The notes under the pieces are model-generated. The model searched no databases. It worked only from the letters and a program-made list of their open reading frames with translations, and was not told where the DNA came from. A DNA stretch of 64,000 nucleotides, taken from positions 124,001 to 188,000 of the forward strand of contig JBPJFY010000002.1 in assembly GCA_051208045.1 (NCBI GenBank), given 5' to 3'. The DNA is from LZORAL124-50-18 sp051208045. GTDB lineage: Bacteria > Pseudomonadota > Gammaproteobacteria > Pseudomonadales > Oleiphilaceae. This document shows, piece after piece, positions 14,840-23,228 of this stretch; the first letter of the stretch is position 1, and each line of letters begins with the position of its first letter. A program made the position numbers and the translations under genes.

Positions 14840-16225
14840 TTACACTTGATCTTTGCCTTTCAGGCCGATATTGAATTTTTCCAGGTACTCGTTGGGCTTT
14901 TTGCCGTCATACGTGATGTTGTCGATGAACTCCGTTTGCGGTGACTTGAAGCCGGTTTCGCTGCTGAAGTCCGGGAAGTCTTTCGCGTCCAGTTTGCCTT
15001 CTGAAATCAGCTCCTTGGCTGCTGTGGCATAAATATCGGGGCGATAGACTTTTTTCGCGATGTCCATATACCAGGAGTCTGGCTTGTGCTCGGCAATCTG
15101 ACCCCAGCGGCGCATTTGCGTCAGATACCAGATAGCATCGCTGTAGTAGGGGTAGGTCGCGTTGTAACGGAAGAATACGTTGAAATCAGGAACTTCACGC
15201 TTGTCACCTTTCTCATACTCAAACGTGCCGGTCATGCTGTTGGCAATGACCTCGTAGTCAGCGCCGACGTAGTAGGGCTTGGAGAGGATTTTCACCGCTT
15301 CCGGGCGATTGGCATTGCTGTTGGCATCCAGCCAGGCCGCCGCGCGAATCATGGCTTTCACGACTGCGATGTGTGTATTTGGATACTCGTCCGCCCACTT
15401 TTTGCTTACACCGAACACTTTCTCGGGGTTGTTTTTCCAAATTTCGTAATCTGTGATTACCGGCACGCCAATACCTTTAAATACGGCCTGCTGGTTCCAG
15501 GGCTCGCCGACGCAGTAACCATAGATCGTGCCCGCTTCCAGAGTGGCAGGCATTTGCGGGGGAGGTGTGACGGAGAGCAAGGCGTCTGCATTGATCTGGC
15601 CAGTGGTATCGCCTTTGGCGGGAGCGTAGTAACCGGGATGGATGCCACCGGCGGCCAGCCAGTAGCGCAATTCATAGTTGTGCGTAGAGACGGGGAATAC
15701 CATGCCCATGTTAAAGGGCTTGCCATCCGCTTTGTATTTTTCGATGACCGGCTTCAGCGCGTCTGCCTTGATAGGATGGACTGGCTTGCCATCTTTTTGC
15801 GGGATATGTTTTTTCATCTCCTGCCAGACGTCATTGGAAACGGTGATGCCGTTGCCGTTGAGATCCATACTGAAAGCGGTGATGATGTGTGCCTGGGTGC
15901 CGAAGCCGATCGTCGCACCCAGCGGTTGACCTGCCAGCATGTGCGCTCCGTCCAGTTCGCCGGTGATCACGCGATCCAGCAATACTTTCCAGTTGGCTTG
16001 TGCTTCGAGTTCGACAAACAGGCCTTCGTCCTCAAAAAAACCCTTTTCTTTGGCAATCGCGAGTGGTGCCATGTCAGTGAGCTTGATGAAGCCAAATTTT
16101 AGATCCTCTTTTTCAACATCCTCAACGGCCTGCGCAGGCAGGCTGCCAAAGGAAAATGCGGCCGCAGCAGTGATGGCGGACAGCAGCTGAAGTGTTTTTC
16201 GTTTAGGCTTGTTTACTAAGCTCAT
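14840..16225 (-). CDS. nrtA: Nitrate ABC transporter substrate-binding protein NrtA
   Basis: The 461-residue protein is of the NrtA/CmpA type, with KFGFIKLTDMAPLAIAKEKG at the mature N-terminus and EAGTIYGYCVGEPWNQQA in the second lobe. Residues 1-33 form a Sec signal (ending LPAQA). No lipobox Cys is present, unlike cyanobacterial NrtA, so it is probably free in the periplasm. ATG 16225 has GAGG seven bases upstream. First gene of the operon, it follows a 289-bp leader with NtrC-like boxes. Nitrate is the likely ligand, given the NIT-domain gene next to it; related binding proteins carry bicarbonate or cyanate. Confidence 0.9.
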   Translation of the reverse strand: MSLVNKPKRKTLQLLSAITAAAAFSFGSLPAQAVEDVEKEDLKFGFIKLTDMAPLAIAKEKGFFEDEGLFVELEAQANWKVLLDRVITGELDGAHMLAGQPLGATIGFGTQAHIITAFSMDLNGNGITVSNDVWQEMKKHIPQKDGKPVHPIKADALKPVIEKYKADGKPFNMGMVFPVSTHNYELRYWLAAGGIHPGYYAPAKGDTTGQINADALLSVTPPPQMPATLEAGTIYGYCVGEPWNQQAVFKGIGVPVITDYEIWKNNPEKVFGVSKKWADEYPNTHIAVVKAMIRAAAWLDANSNANRPEAVKILSKPYYVGADYEVIANSMTGTFEYEKGDKREVPDFNVFFRYNATYPYYSDAIWYLTQMRRWGQIAEHKPDSWYMDIAKKVYRPDIYATAAKELISEGKLDAKDFPDFSSETGFKSPQTEFIDNITYDGKKPNEYLEKFNIGLKGKDQV

Positions 16226-16349
16226 AGATATACCTCGTAAGATGTATTAATAGTTGTAAATTAACCGAATTGTTTTTGAATTATTTTGTATTTAACTAAA
16301 CATTTACCGGGCCATAAAATAAATAATACATATATATCAGACACATAAA

Positions 16350-16363
16350 GAATTTTTCGTGAC
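16350..16363 (-). promoter_or_regulatory. Degenerate sigma-54-like promoter of nrtA
   Basis: On the minus strand GTCACGAAAAATTC aligns with the sigma-54 consensus GGCACG-N4-TTGC with correct spacing. However, one base of each key dinucleotide differs (GT for GG, TC for GC). It sits about 125 bp before the nrtA start and at the right distance from two NtrC-like boxes. Weak on its own, it is supported by position. Confidence 0.35.
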
Positions 16364-16423
16364 TAGGTCAAAAGGGGTAATTGTGATGGTAGATATAAGT
16401 AGGTGGTTTTCTCGGTGCAGTTT

Positions 16424-16471
16424 GTCCAAACTGGTGCGTGATCGGGGAAGTTGGGTGCACCAGTTTGGTGA
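16424..16471 (-). promoter_or_regulatory. Two NtrC-like boxes upstream of nrtA
   Basis: The distal box reads CTCACCA-AAC-TGGTGCA on the minus strand, centred at 16464. It matches the NtrC consensus TGCACCA-N3-TGGTGCA except in two outer bases. The second, weaker box (CGCACCA-GTT-TGGACAA) is centred at 16430. The 34-bp spacing is close to three helical turns, as at E. coli glnA. The two boxes also form a 12-bp hairpin (16426-16437 with 16457-16468), which alternatively could be an RNA structure in a leader. Confidence 0.55.
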
Positions 16472-16514
16472 GAATTATGGGGGAAAGGCTGTGTTTTGGA
16501 CCGTGAAAACAGGC

Positions 16515-17387
16515 TTATCCAAACAGCAGCCACTTCCGAAGTGCGGGGCCAGTATCGCTTAACGCAGACTTGAGATGTTGCCGCGTGGCCAGGTGGAGCG
16601 AAGAAATCACCTGAGTGGCCTGGGTGTACAGAAAGTCTGGCCAAAAGGTGTCTGCGTGGGCGCTGGATGATTGGTGTTTTCGGGGAATCCTGTCCAGCTG
16701 CAGTGAGCCCTCCACCAGTTGCCGCAAGGTGTTCAGGTAGTCCTTCAATGGCTCATGGCACTCTGAGCTGAGAATGCGCCTTTTTACGGAGTCTACTTCT
16801 TCAGCCTCTGCAGCTTTCAGGAGTTCAAGTACGTGGGCGTGTGTTGTGTGTATGTCGCTCAAGATGAAACGAAGTCGTGAGATAAATTCCGGAGGGCGAC
16901 GGTGGGTGGAGGCAATGTACACCGCCATTCCGCGGGATTGGGCCAGTTGCTCACACAGGCCAATGAGGGTTGGAATCAGCGCGCGTAACTCGCCGGAATC
17001 CAGATGGGGGTGGAGTAGTGGCGTGAGCTGCCGGCGAATGGTTTCGATGACATGCGAATGCAGAATAAAAGCATTGTATGGGGATTCATGGCTGGCGGTG
17101 AACAGCGTGTTCAGTTCAATCTGGATGCCTGTCGAATCAGTGAGGTCCAGCCCGGGATAGTTTTCCTCCAACAGGCAGTGTTGCCTCAGTTCTTGTCGTT
17201 TAAATGAGGCGCGCTGCTGAAAAAACTGGTTGCCTGCCTGCATCGCCAGTGAGGTGCCTCGCAGTTGTTGCACCAGCTCGATCATGTCCAGGAGATAGAT
17301 GCCGGCATCGAGCGCACGCTTTTTATTGAGTTGTTCGCTGAGGGCGTGGGTGATTTTGGGTGTATTCTGAGTCATGGGAATCTTCAT
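16515..17387 (-). CDS. NIT-domain nitrate/nitrite sensor lacking ANTAR
   Basis: The 290-residue, all-helical protein resembles the NIT sensor domain of NasR. It has two helical repeats each with an RG motif (QQLRGTSLAMQAGNQFF; EQLAQSRGMAVYIAS) that in NasR lines the nitrate site. NasR continues into an RNA-binding ANTAR domain of about 60 residues. Here the protein ends right after the NIT-like helices (KWLLFG, stop), and no ANTAR sequence is seen downstream in any frame. It lies immediately upstream of nrtA on the same strand. It may sense nitrate and act on a partner, or be a reduced NasR. The start (17387 or 17375) is unsure because neither has a good ribosome site. Confidence 0.7.
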   Translation of the reverse strand: MKIPMTQNTPKITHALSEQLNKKRALDAGIYLLDMIELVQQLRGTSLAMQAGNQFFQQRASFKRQELRQHCLLEENYPGLDLTDSTGIQIELNTLFTASHESPYNAFILHSHVIETIRRQLTPLLHPHLDSGELRALIPTLIGLCEQLAQSRGMAVYIASTHRRPPEFISRLRFILSDIHTTHAHVLELLKAAEAEEVDSVKRRILSSECHEPLKDYLNTLRQLVEGSLQLDRIPRKHQSSSAHADTFWPDFLYTQATQVISSLHLATRQHLKSALSDTGPALRKWLLFG

Positions 17388-17554
17388 TGTGTTAACTGGG
17401 TTGAGTACCTAATAATGGGTATTTTGAATTTGTTAAGCAATTATGGTGCCGGGTTTTTCCAGGCGTGTGCAGGGTTATGGTTGCGATTGGGCAGGGATTC
17501 GTTATCATGGCGCGTTTGTACCTTTGAATTTGACCCTCGCATCAGGATGACCGT

Positions 17555-18301
17555 ATGACGCTTCCTCCCCAAGACAGTCTTTCCGACACATCTCAGTCTG
17601 TGCCGGTAGGTGATGAGTCCAAAAAGCACAAGCGTTCGATTCGGAGCTTCGTGATCCGTGGCGGACGGATGACCGTGGGGCAGCAGCGCGCTTACGATGC
17701 ACTGTGGCCGAAGTATGGTTTGGCTTTGTCTGACGGGCAGGCAGGCTTGGCCCCGTTCCTGTCCCAAGGTAAGCCGGTGACGCTGGAAATTGGTTTCGGT
17801 ATGGGGAAGTCCCTCGCTCAAATGGCGGACGAAGCGCGAGATCGCTTGTTCATTGGGATCGAAGTGCACCGCCCGGGCGTCGGGGCGTTACTGATGGAAA
17901 TGGAACGCTTGCAACTCGATAACATACGCGTGTTCTGTGATGATGCTGTGGAAGTGCTGGCCCAGTGCATTCCAGATGCGGTGCTGGATCGGGTGCAGCT
18001 GTATTTCCCCGACCCCTGGCACAAGAAAAAGCATCACAAGCGACGTATTGTGCAGCCGGAATTTGTGCAGAAGCTCCGAGCCAAATTGATGCCGGGTGGG
18101 GTGTTCCATCTGGCGACGGATTGGGAAAACTATGCCGAGCATATGTTGGACGTCATGGAGGCCAGTGAAGGCTTTAGCAATCTGGCCGGGGGAGGCAATT
18201 ACTCCCCGCGTCCTGACTTTCGCCCTTTGACCAAGTTTGAAAACCGGGGCATTCGACTGGGGCATGGGGTTTGGGATTTGTTGTTTGAGAGAACGCGCTA
18301 G
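17555..18301 (+). CDS. trmB: tRNA (guanine-N7-)-methyltransferase TrmB
   Basis: This SAM-dependent enzyme makes m7G46 in tRNAs. The SAM site is LEIGFGMGKSL. The family hallmark VQLYFPDPWHKKKHHKRRI is complete, and the C-terminal ATDWENYAEHM and FENRGIRLGHGVWDLLF are conserved. The length (248) is normal. ATG 17555 has AGGA eight bases upstream. It opens the conserved block that in Pseudomonas leads to hemW-rdgB-metWX. Its stop codon shares a CTAG palindrome with the stop of the convergent NHL gene. Confidence 0.97.
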   Translation: MTLPPQDSLSDTSQSVPVGDESKKHKRSIRSFVIRGGRMTVGQQRAYDALWPKYGLALSDGQAGLAPFLSQGKPVTLEIGFGMGKSLAQMADEARDRLFIGIEVHRPGVGALLMEMERLQLDNIRVFCDDAVEVLAQCIPDAVLDRVQLYFPDPWHKKKHHKRRIVQPEFVQKLRAKLMPGGVFHLATDWENYAEHMLDVMEASEGFSNLAGGGNYSPRPDFRPLTKFENRGIRLGHGVWDLLFERTR

Positions 18302-20742
18302 TTCGCCGGTGCACTGGCCGTGGTGGTCACCGCAGATCGATCATCAGAGTTGAGCGGTGCATTAATGATGGAAGGCGCTGTGGTGAGAGCGACACTGCCA
18401 AACTCCGCTTGATTCAGACCGGTGAGTACCAAAGTGGCCGAGCCATCCGCGAACGCAATCGTGATCGGTCGATTGAGACCGGAGAGGGTGACTGTAGCCC
18501 CATTCGTTGAACTCAGCGTGATTTGAGTCCCGCTGATGACAAAAGTATGACTGATCAGGGGGGATTCCAGCTCAATCCGTTCGATGTTGCTGTCCAGCGT
18601 GATCGTGGCTGAGCCGGTGATTCGCACAGTTTCATTGCCGGCTGCGCCGAAGAGGGCGGTGTCTTTATCGAGTGTCACGGTCTCATTGTTTTCAAGAAAA
18701 CGTGGAGCCAGGCTTTCAGCGGGCGTGATGGGAGAGCCTTTACGAATCGTGTGATTTCCCCGATCCGCTACATATAAATTGCCGCTATTATCCACTGTGA
18801 CATCCTTGGCATTGAAAAACCGGGCTTCTGTGCCGGTGCCATCGCTGGAGCCCGTCACCCCCAGAGCGCCAGCGATCGTTGTGACGACGCCTTCGGGGGT
18901 AATCTGCCTGATGGCGTGATTATCATTATCAGCCACGTAGACGGTACCGGTGGCATCGACAGCAATGCCGGATGGGAATTTGAATCGGGCTTCGCTGCCT
19001 GTGCCATCCTGAGCGCCGGGCGTGCCATTGCCAGCCAATGTTGTCACGACGCCGTCAGGAGCGACCTTGCGGATGGCGTGATTGCCATGGTCGCAAATGT
19101 ACAGGTTACCCAGTGAATCCACCGCAATGTCGAAGGGCACTAAAAAGCTGGCCGCACTGCCGGTGGCGTCTGTCATCCCGTTGACCCCGCTGGTGCCAGC
19201 AATCGTGGAGACAGTGCCGTCTGCGGTGATTTTTCGGACCGTAGAGCCACGGGCTTCAACGACATACACATTGAATGAGGTGTCGACCGCTACGCCGTAG
19301 GGGCCGGAAAAGCGTGCGAAGCTGCCGGTGCCGTCTCGTGCGCCAGTGCTCCCGGGACTGCCTGCTAATGTTGAGACGTCACCGTCAACCGAGATTTTTC
19401 GAATGGTTTCATTGCCGGTGTCTGCCACATAGACGGTGCCATTGCTGTCGACACTGATGCCCAGTGGCGTGTTAAAACGTGCTTCATCGCCATTTCCGTC
19501 GGCATCACCAAAGGTGCCAGGCAAGCCTGCCAGCGTGGTGACAACACCCTCCGCAGTAATTTTCCGAATGGAATGGTCGGTGGCATCTGCGACATAAATA
19601 TTGCCGTCGGAATCGGCGGTCAGGGCATAGGGGTCTTCAAAGCGCGCAGCGGGTCCGGTGCCATCCACGCTGCTCGTTCGCCCGGCCAGGCCTGCAAGCG
19701 TCGTCACGGTGCCTGAGGCGTCTACCCTGCGAAGGGTGTTGTTCAGAGTGTCAGCCACGAACAGGGTGCGTTCCTGATCTACCGCCACGCCGGACGGCGC
19801 ATAAAAGCGAGCGACTGAACCAGCACCGTCCTCACTGCCCGCCGAGCGTGGGGCGCCGGCAATGGTCGTGACGGTACCGTTAGCGGTTATTTTTCGGAGC
19901 GTATGGGCGTTGTAGTCCGTAACGTAGAGATTGCCCAGATCATCCACTGCCAAAGCGCGTGGCTCGGAGAAGCTTGCAGCGATGCCGGTACCGTCTTCGG
20001 TGCCGTCCATACCGGACCCGGCGAAGGTCGTGACCACACCGGTAGGTGTGATTTTTCGGATGACTCTGTTGGAGGTGTCTGCCACATAGATCGTGTCGGC
20101 CTGGTCCACGGCGATGCCCATGAGTCCTCGGAAGCGTGCCTGAGTGCCGGTCCCATCCTGATTACCTGGTGACCCCAGGGTGCCCGCAAAGTGCGTTGCG
20201 GTGCCATTCGGGCTGACTTTTTGCACAATATCGTTGCCATAATCGGCCACAAACACGTTGCCAGCCGAATCGACAGCAACGCCTCTCGGTTCGAGGAAGT
20301 GGGGGTTACCAGCGATGGTGCTCACGTTGCCGTCTGGTGTGATTTTTCGCACGGCGTTGTTCGAGGTGTCGGCGATATAGAGATTGTTGTTGCGGTCTGA
20401 AGTGATACCGTAGGGGTCGACAAAGCGAGCAATGGTCCCTTGGCCGTCAGTGCGCCCCTGCTCGCCTGCGCTACCTGCATAGGTGGTAACAGTGCCTTCT
20501 GCGGTGACTTTGCGGATGGTGTTATTGGCGCTGTCGGCAACGTAGAGATTGCCTTGATCGTCTGTCGCCACGCCCCGAGGAAAGTAAAACTGGGCGTTTT
20601 CGCCCGTGCCATCCTGACTGTTGATTACTGTGCCTGCCGTACCGGCGAGTGTGGAAATCTGCCATTGTGCATTGTCGGCCCAGGTGGCGCAGGACAGACC
20701 AAGCATGACCAGAAGCCCTGTGCTTTGCAGCGGGGTAACCAT
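18298..20742 (-). CDS. Exported NHL-repeat beta-propeller protein
   Basis: A signal peptide (residues 1-22) is followed by about a dozen NHL repeats of roughly 53 residues each. The repeats run A(V/T)D..GN(L/V)YVADS.N(N/H).IRK(I/V)...G.V(T/S)T(L/I)AG, enough for two six-bladed propellers (about 25-680). Residues 687-814 are a separate beta-rich domain with the core DSNIERIELES, FVISGTQITL, IAFADGSATLVLTGL and a LNSDDRS tail. This domain recurs in the protein at 50250-51701. Start ATG 20742 has GGAGGA four bases upstream. The protein is extracytoplasmic and probably binds proteins or glycans. It lies inside an otherwise conserved housekeeping block, which suggests insertion. Confidence 0.85.
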   Translation of the reverse strand: MVTPLQSTGLLVMLGLSCATWADNAQWQISTLAGTAGTVINSQDGTGENAQFYFPRGVATDDQGNLYVADSANNTIRKVTAEGTVTTYAGSAGEQGRTDGQGTIARFVDPYGITSDRNNNLYIADTSNNAVRKITPDGNVSTIAGNPHFLEPRGVAVDSAGNVFVADYGNDIVQKVSPNGTATHFAGTLGSPGNQDGTGTQARFRGLMGIAVDQADTIYVADTSNRVIRKITPTGVVTTFAGSGMDGTEDGTGIAASFSEPRALAVDDLGNLYVTDYNAHTLRKITANGTVTTIAGAPRSAGSEDGAGSVARFYAPSGVAVDQERTLFVADTLNNTLRRVDASGTVTTLAGLAGRTSSVDGTGPAARFEDPYALTADSDGNIYVADATDHSIRKITAEGVVTTLAGLPGTFGDADGNGDEARFNTPLGISVDSNGTVYVADTGNETIRKISVDGDVSTLAGSPGSTGARDGTGSFARFSGPYGVAVDTSFNVYVVEARGSTVRKITADGTVSTIAGTSGVNGMTDATGSAASFLVPFDIAVDSLGNLYICDHGNHAIRKVAPDGVVTTLAGNGTPGAQDGTGSEARFKFPSGIAVDATGTVYVADNDNHAIRQITPEGVVTTIAGALGVTGSSDGTGTEARFFNAKDVTVDNSGNLYVADRGNHTIRKGSPITPAESLAPRFLENNETVTLDKDTALFGAAGNETVRITGSATITLDSNIERIELESPLISHTFVISGTQITLSSTNGATVTLSGLNRPITIAFADGSATLVLTGLNQAEFGSVALTTAPSIINAPLNSDDRSAVTTTASAPAN

Positions 20743-20822
20743 ATGTCCTCCGGGGTCAAATCGTCGACGAGGCGTTTACTGACTACGCTGTCTTTTAACG
20801 ATAGTGACCGAAGGACAGGTCT

Positions 20823-21386
20823 TCAAGTTTGGGGCATTGGATTCTTTCGAATGCAGAGCCACGCCACCAGAAGGAAGATCAGCCCATAGAGCAGTGCGAG
20901 AAATTTGACCGATGCAAACAGGCCAGCGAAAAACACCGATGTGTCTCCGGGGTGGAGGTACAGGGCAATTAACAGGCAGATGTTTTCCAGAATGTCGCAC
21001 GCACCGGCGAGCAGAAAGCCCTTGGTGGCTAACTGGCCGTTTTTGGTCAAGGCACGCAGGAGCGGTCCGGGGTTATTGCTGTCTGTCAGTCGCTCTGTGC
21101 ATCGTACTGCCAGCCCGTGCAGGAGCAGTGTGTAGGCGGCAAGAAACAAAAAATCCATCCACACACTGGCATGCACGGCCCAGGTGACATCGCTGTAATT
21201 GGGATCATTTGCCCAAAGATGCATGATGCTCGCAAAATTTACCGCATTACCTGCCAATTCCAGGTCGGCGATGCCTGAGGGGGTACTCGGCGTTGTGAGT
21301 AACCATTGTGTCGGGAGCATGAGCAGGCTGGTGGCTATCAAGAGAATCCCGCTGGTGCGAATTTGATTGTTAAACAGTAAGTTCAT
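20823..21386 (-). CDS. Integral membrane protein, four predicted helices
   Basis: The 187-residue protein has hydrophobic segments near residues 12-30, 73-92, 120-142 and 155-180, with a loop between the first two (about 31-72) that is probably periplasmic. No domain is recognised. ATG 21386 has AAGGA seven bases upstream. It lies between the NHL protein and hemW on the same strand; whether it works with the NHL protein is unknown. Confidence 0.7.
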   Translation of the reverse strand: MNLLFNNQIRTSGILLIATSLLMLPTQWLLTTPSTPSGIADLELAGNAVNFASIMHLWANDPNYSDVTWAVHASVWMDFLFLAAYTLLLHGLAVRCTERLTDSNNPGPLLRALTKNGQLATKGFLLAGACDILENICLLIALYLHPGDTSVFFAGLFASVKFLALLYGLIFLLVAWLCIRKNPMPQT

Positions 21387-21445
21387 TGGTGCGTCCTTGT
21401 ATGGGAAGCCTGACGAGCTGTGCCGAGCTTAGGGGCTTCTTGATT

Positions 21446-22603
21446 TTAAAGCAGGTCTTCCAGTATGTGGTTTAAAAACGGATACCCCGCCTCGGTACAT
21501 TGAATCCGATCCGGAGTTACCAGTCCTTTCTCCCGCGCGGTTTTGAGTGTGTTCGTGGCAACCGCGCGGGCGAGTCCTGTCCGCTCAGTAAACAGGGCTT
21601 CGGATGTGCCGGCCTTCAGCCGCAGCGCGTTCATCATAAATTCAAAGGGGCGTTCGTCCTCCGTGATCGTCAGGGTTTGTGCCCGATAGTGGTCGATCCG
21701 TTTCAGGTAGGCGTCCGGTTGCCGGGTTTTGTTGTAGCGCTCGATGTGCAAGGTGCCGTCGTCATCGTGCCAGGACCGTTTGCCGTGCGCCCCGGCGCCG
21801 ATTCCAATATAGTCGCCGAACTCCCAGTAATTACGATTGTGCCGGGCTTCATGACCGGGCCTGGCATAAGCGGAGATTTCATACTGCTGCAAACCGGCGG
21901 CGGCCAGCTTCGCTTCACCCTGCTGTTGTATCTCCCACAGGGCTTCGTCTTCCGGGATCGGGGGTGGCTGACTGTAAAACAGCGTGTTGGGCTCGATGGT
22001 CAGCTGATACCACGACAAATGCGATGGGGCATGGGACAGTGCCATATCGAGGTCTTCCGTCGCTTGCGCACTCGTTTGATTGGGGAGCCCATGCATCAAG
22101 TCGATATTGAAGGCATCAAATCCGACGGACTTCAATGTCTGGATGGCATGATGGGCTTGCTGCGCACTGTGTATTCGGCCAAGTGCGGCCAGTTGCGTTG
22201 TCTGAAAAGTTTGCACGCCCAGTGAAATGCGGTTAATGCCGGCTTCGCGATAGGCGGCGAAGTGTTGCTCATCGGTGGTGCCCGGATTCGCCTCCAGCGT
22301 GATTTCAGCCGAAGGTGGCAAAGTAAAGTGACGACGCACTGCTGAGAAGAGTTGTGCGTAGAATGCGCCTGTCATGAGGCTCGGGGTGCCGCCGCCGATG
22401 AACACCGAGGCGAGTGTCTGATTGGGCAGGTGCGCAGCCTCGCGGGCCAGGTCCTGTGTCAGTGCCTCGAGATAGGCTGTTTCAACGCTTTGCGACAGGG
22501 TGGTCTCCGCCTGACTGATCGCATGGGAGTTAAAGTCGCAGTAGTGGCATTTCCTGACACACCAGGGCACGTGGATGTAAAGGCTGGTTGGCACAGGATT
22601 CAT
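21446..22603 (-). CDS. hemW: Radical SAM heme chaperone HemW
   Basis: The radical SAM cluster motif CVRKCHYC (Cys 15, 19, 22) directly follows LYIHVPW, the HemW signature. It is followed by GGGTPSLM, EANPG and NRISLGVQTF. HemW is related to coproporphyrinogen dehydrogenase HemN but lacks that activity and transfers heme to target proteins. The length (385) is normal. It is the last gene of the metX-metW-DUF4426-rdgB-hemW run and begins seven bases after rdgB. Confidence 0.95.
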   Translation of the reverse strand: MNPVPTSLYIHVPWCVRKCHYCDFNSHAISQAETTLSQSVETAYLEALTQDLAREAAHLPNQTLASVFIGGGTPSLMTGAFYAQLFSAVRRHFTLPPSAEITLEANPGTTDEQHFAAYREAGINRISLGVQTFQTTQLAALGRIHSAQQAHHAIQTLKSVGFDAFNIDLMHGLPNQTSAQATEDLDMALSHAPSHLSWYQLTIEPNTLFYSQPPPIPEDEALWEIQQQGEAKLAAAGLQQYEISAYARPGHEARHNRNYWEFGDYIGIGAGAHGKRSWHDDDGTLHIERYNKTRQPDAYLKRIDHYRAQTLTITEDERPFEFMMNALRLKAGTSEALFTERTGLARAVATNTLKTAREKGLVTPDRIQCTEAGYPFLNHILEDLL

Positions 22604-22610
22604 CGCAGAC

Positions 22611-23213
22611 TCATCGAGCGCGGCGCATCAACGACTTGAGTTGCTGTAGTGCTTGCCCGCGATGGCTGATGGCGTTCTTCTGCGCTTTGGTCAGTTCGGC
22701 GGCAGTGCACTGATGCTCCGGTGACCAGAAGACCGGATCATAACCAAACCCTGCTTCGCCAGCCGGCTGCGTCACAATGTGGCCCGACCAGGTGCCATGG
22801 CAAATCAGCGGTGTGGGATCTTCCGGGTGGCGGAGGTAGACCAGCACGCAGTGGAATTGGGCGGCCCGATCCGCTTCCGGGACGTCCTGCAGCTGATCCA
22901 GGAGTTTGCGCCAGTTGGCCTCATCGGTGGCATTATTGCCCGCATAGCGCGCGGAATAAATGCCCGGAGCCCCATTTAATGCGTCCACCGCCAGACCGGA
23001 ATCGTCCGCGAGGGCGGGAAGACCGGTATGCTGTGCGGCGTTGCGGGCTTTTTTCAAGGCGTTTTCGACAAAACTGAGGCCGTCTTCAATGGCTTCCGGT
23101 ACGTTGAAGTCACTTTGAGGAAGCACGGTGAGGTCGAGGTCTGACAGCAGGGTGTTCAGCTCCCGGATCTTGCCAGCGTTGCCGCTGGCCAGAACGATGG
23201 TGTTGGATGTCAT
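22611..23213 (-). CDS. rdgB: XTP/dITP diphosphatase RdgB
   Basis: This house-cleaning nucleotidase hydrolyses dITP and XTP to monophosphates. The N-terminal LASGNAGKIRELN, the central SFVENALKKARNAA and ADDSGLAVDALNGAPGIYSAR, and the C-terminal FGYDPVFW and SHRGQALQ are all present in 200 residues. It is packed between the DUF4426 gene and hemW, as in Pseudomonas. Confidence 0.96.
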   Translation of the reverse strand: MTSNTIVLASGNAGKIRELNTLLSDLDLTVLPQSDFNVPEAIEDGLSFVENALKKARNAAQHTGLPALADDSGLAVDALNGAPGIYSARYAGNNATDEANWRKLLDQLQDVPEADRAAQFHCVLVYLRHPEDPTPLICHGTWSGHIVTQPAGEAGFGYDPVFWSPEHQCTAAELTKAQKNAISHRGQALQQLKSLMRRAR

Positions 23214-23228
23214 GCGCAGGACCCTGGG

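Noticed and set aside
15086..16102. 338-codon open frame on the plus strand
   Set aside because: It lies wholly antisense to nrtA, which has full family motifs; the antisense product shows no domain and no ribosome site.
16426..16468. 12-bp hairpin as a NasR-type attenuator
   Set aside because: It is explained by two dyad-symmetric NtrC-like boxes. It has no U-tract, and the neighbouring NIT protein has no RNA-binding domain. It is kept only as an alternative.
18298..20742. NHL repeats as a nucleotide-level tandem repeat or CRISPR-like array
   Set aside because: The repetition is at protein level, about 53 residues with diverged DNA, and lies in one continuous gene. No CRISPR array is present in the window.
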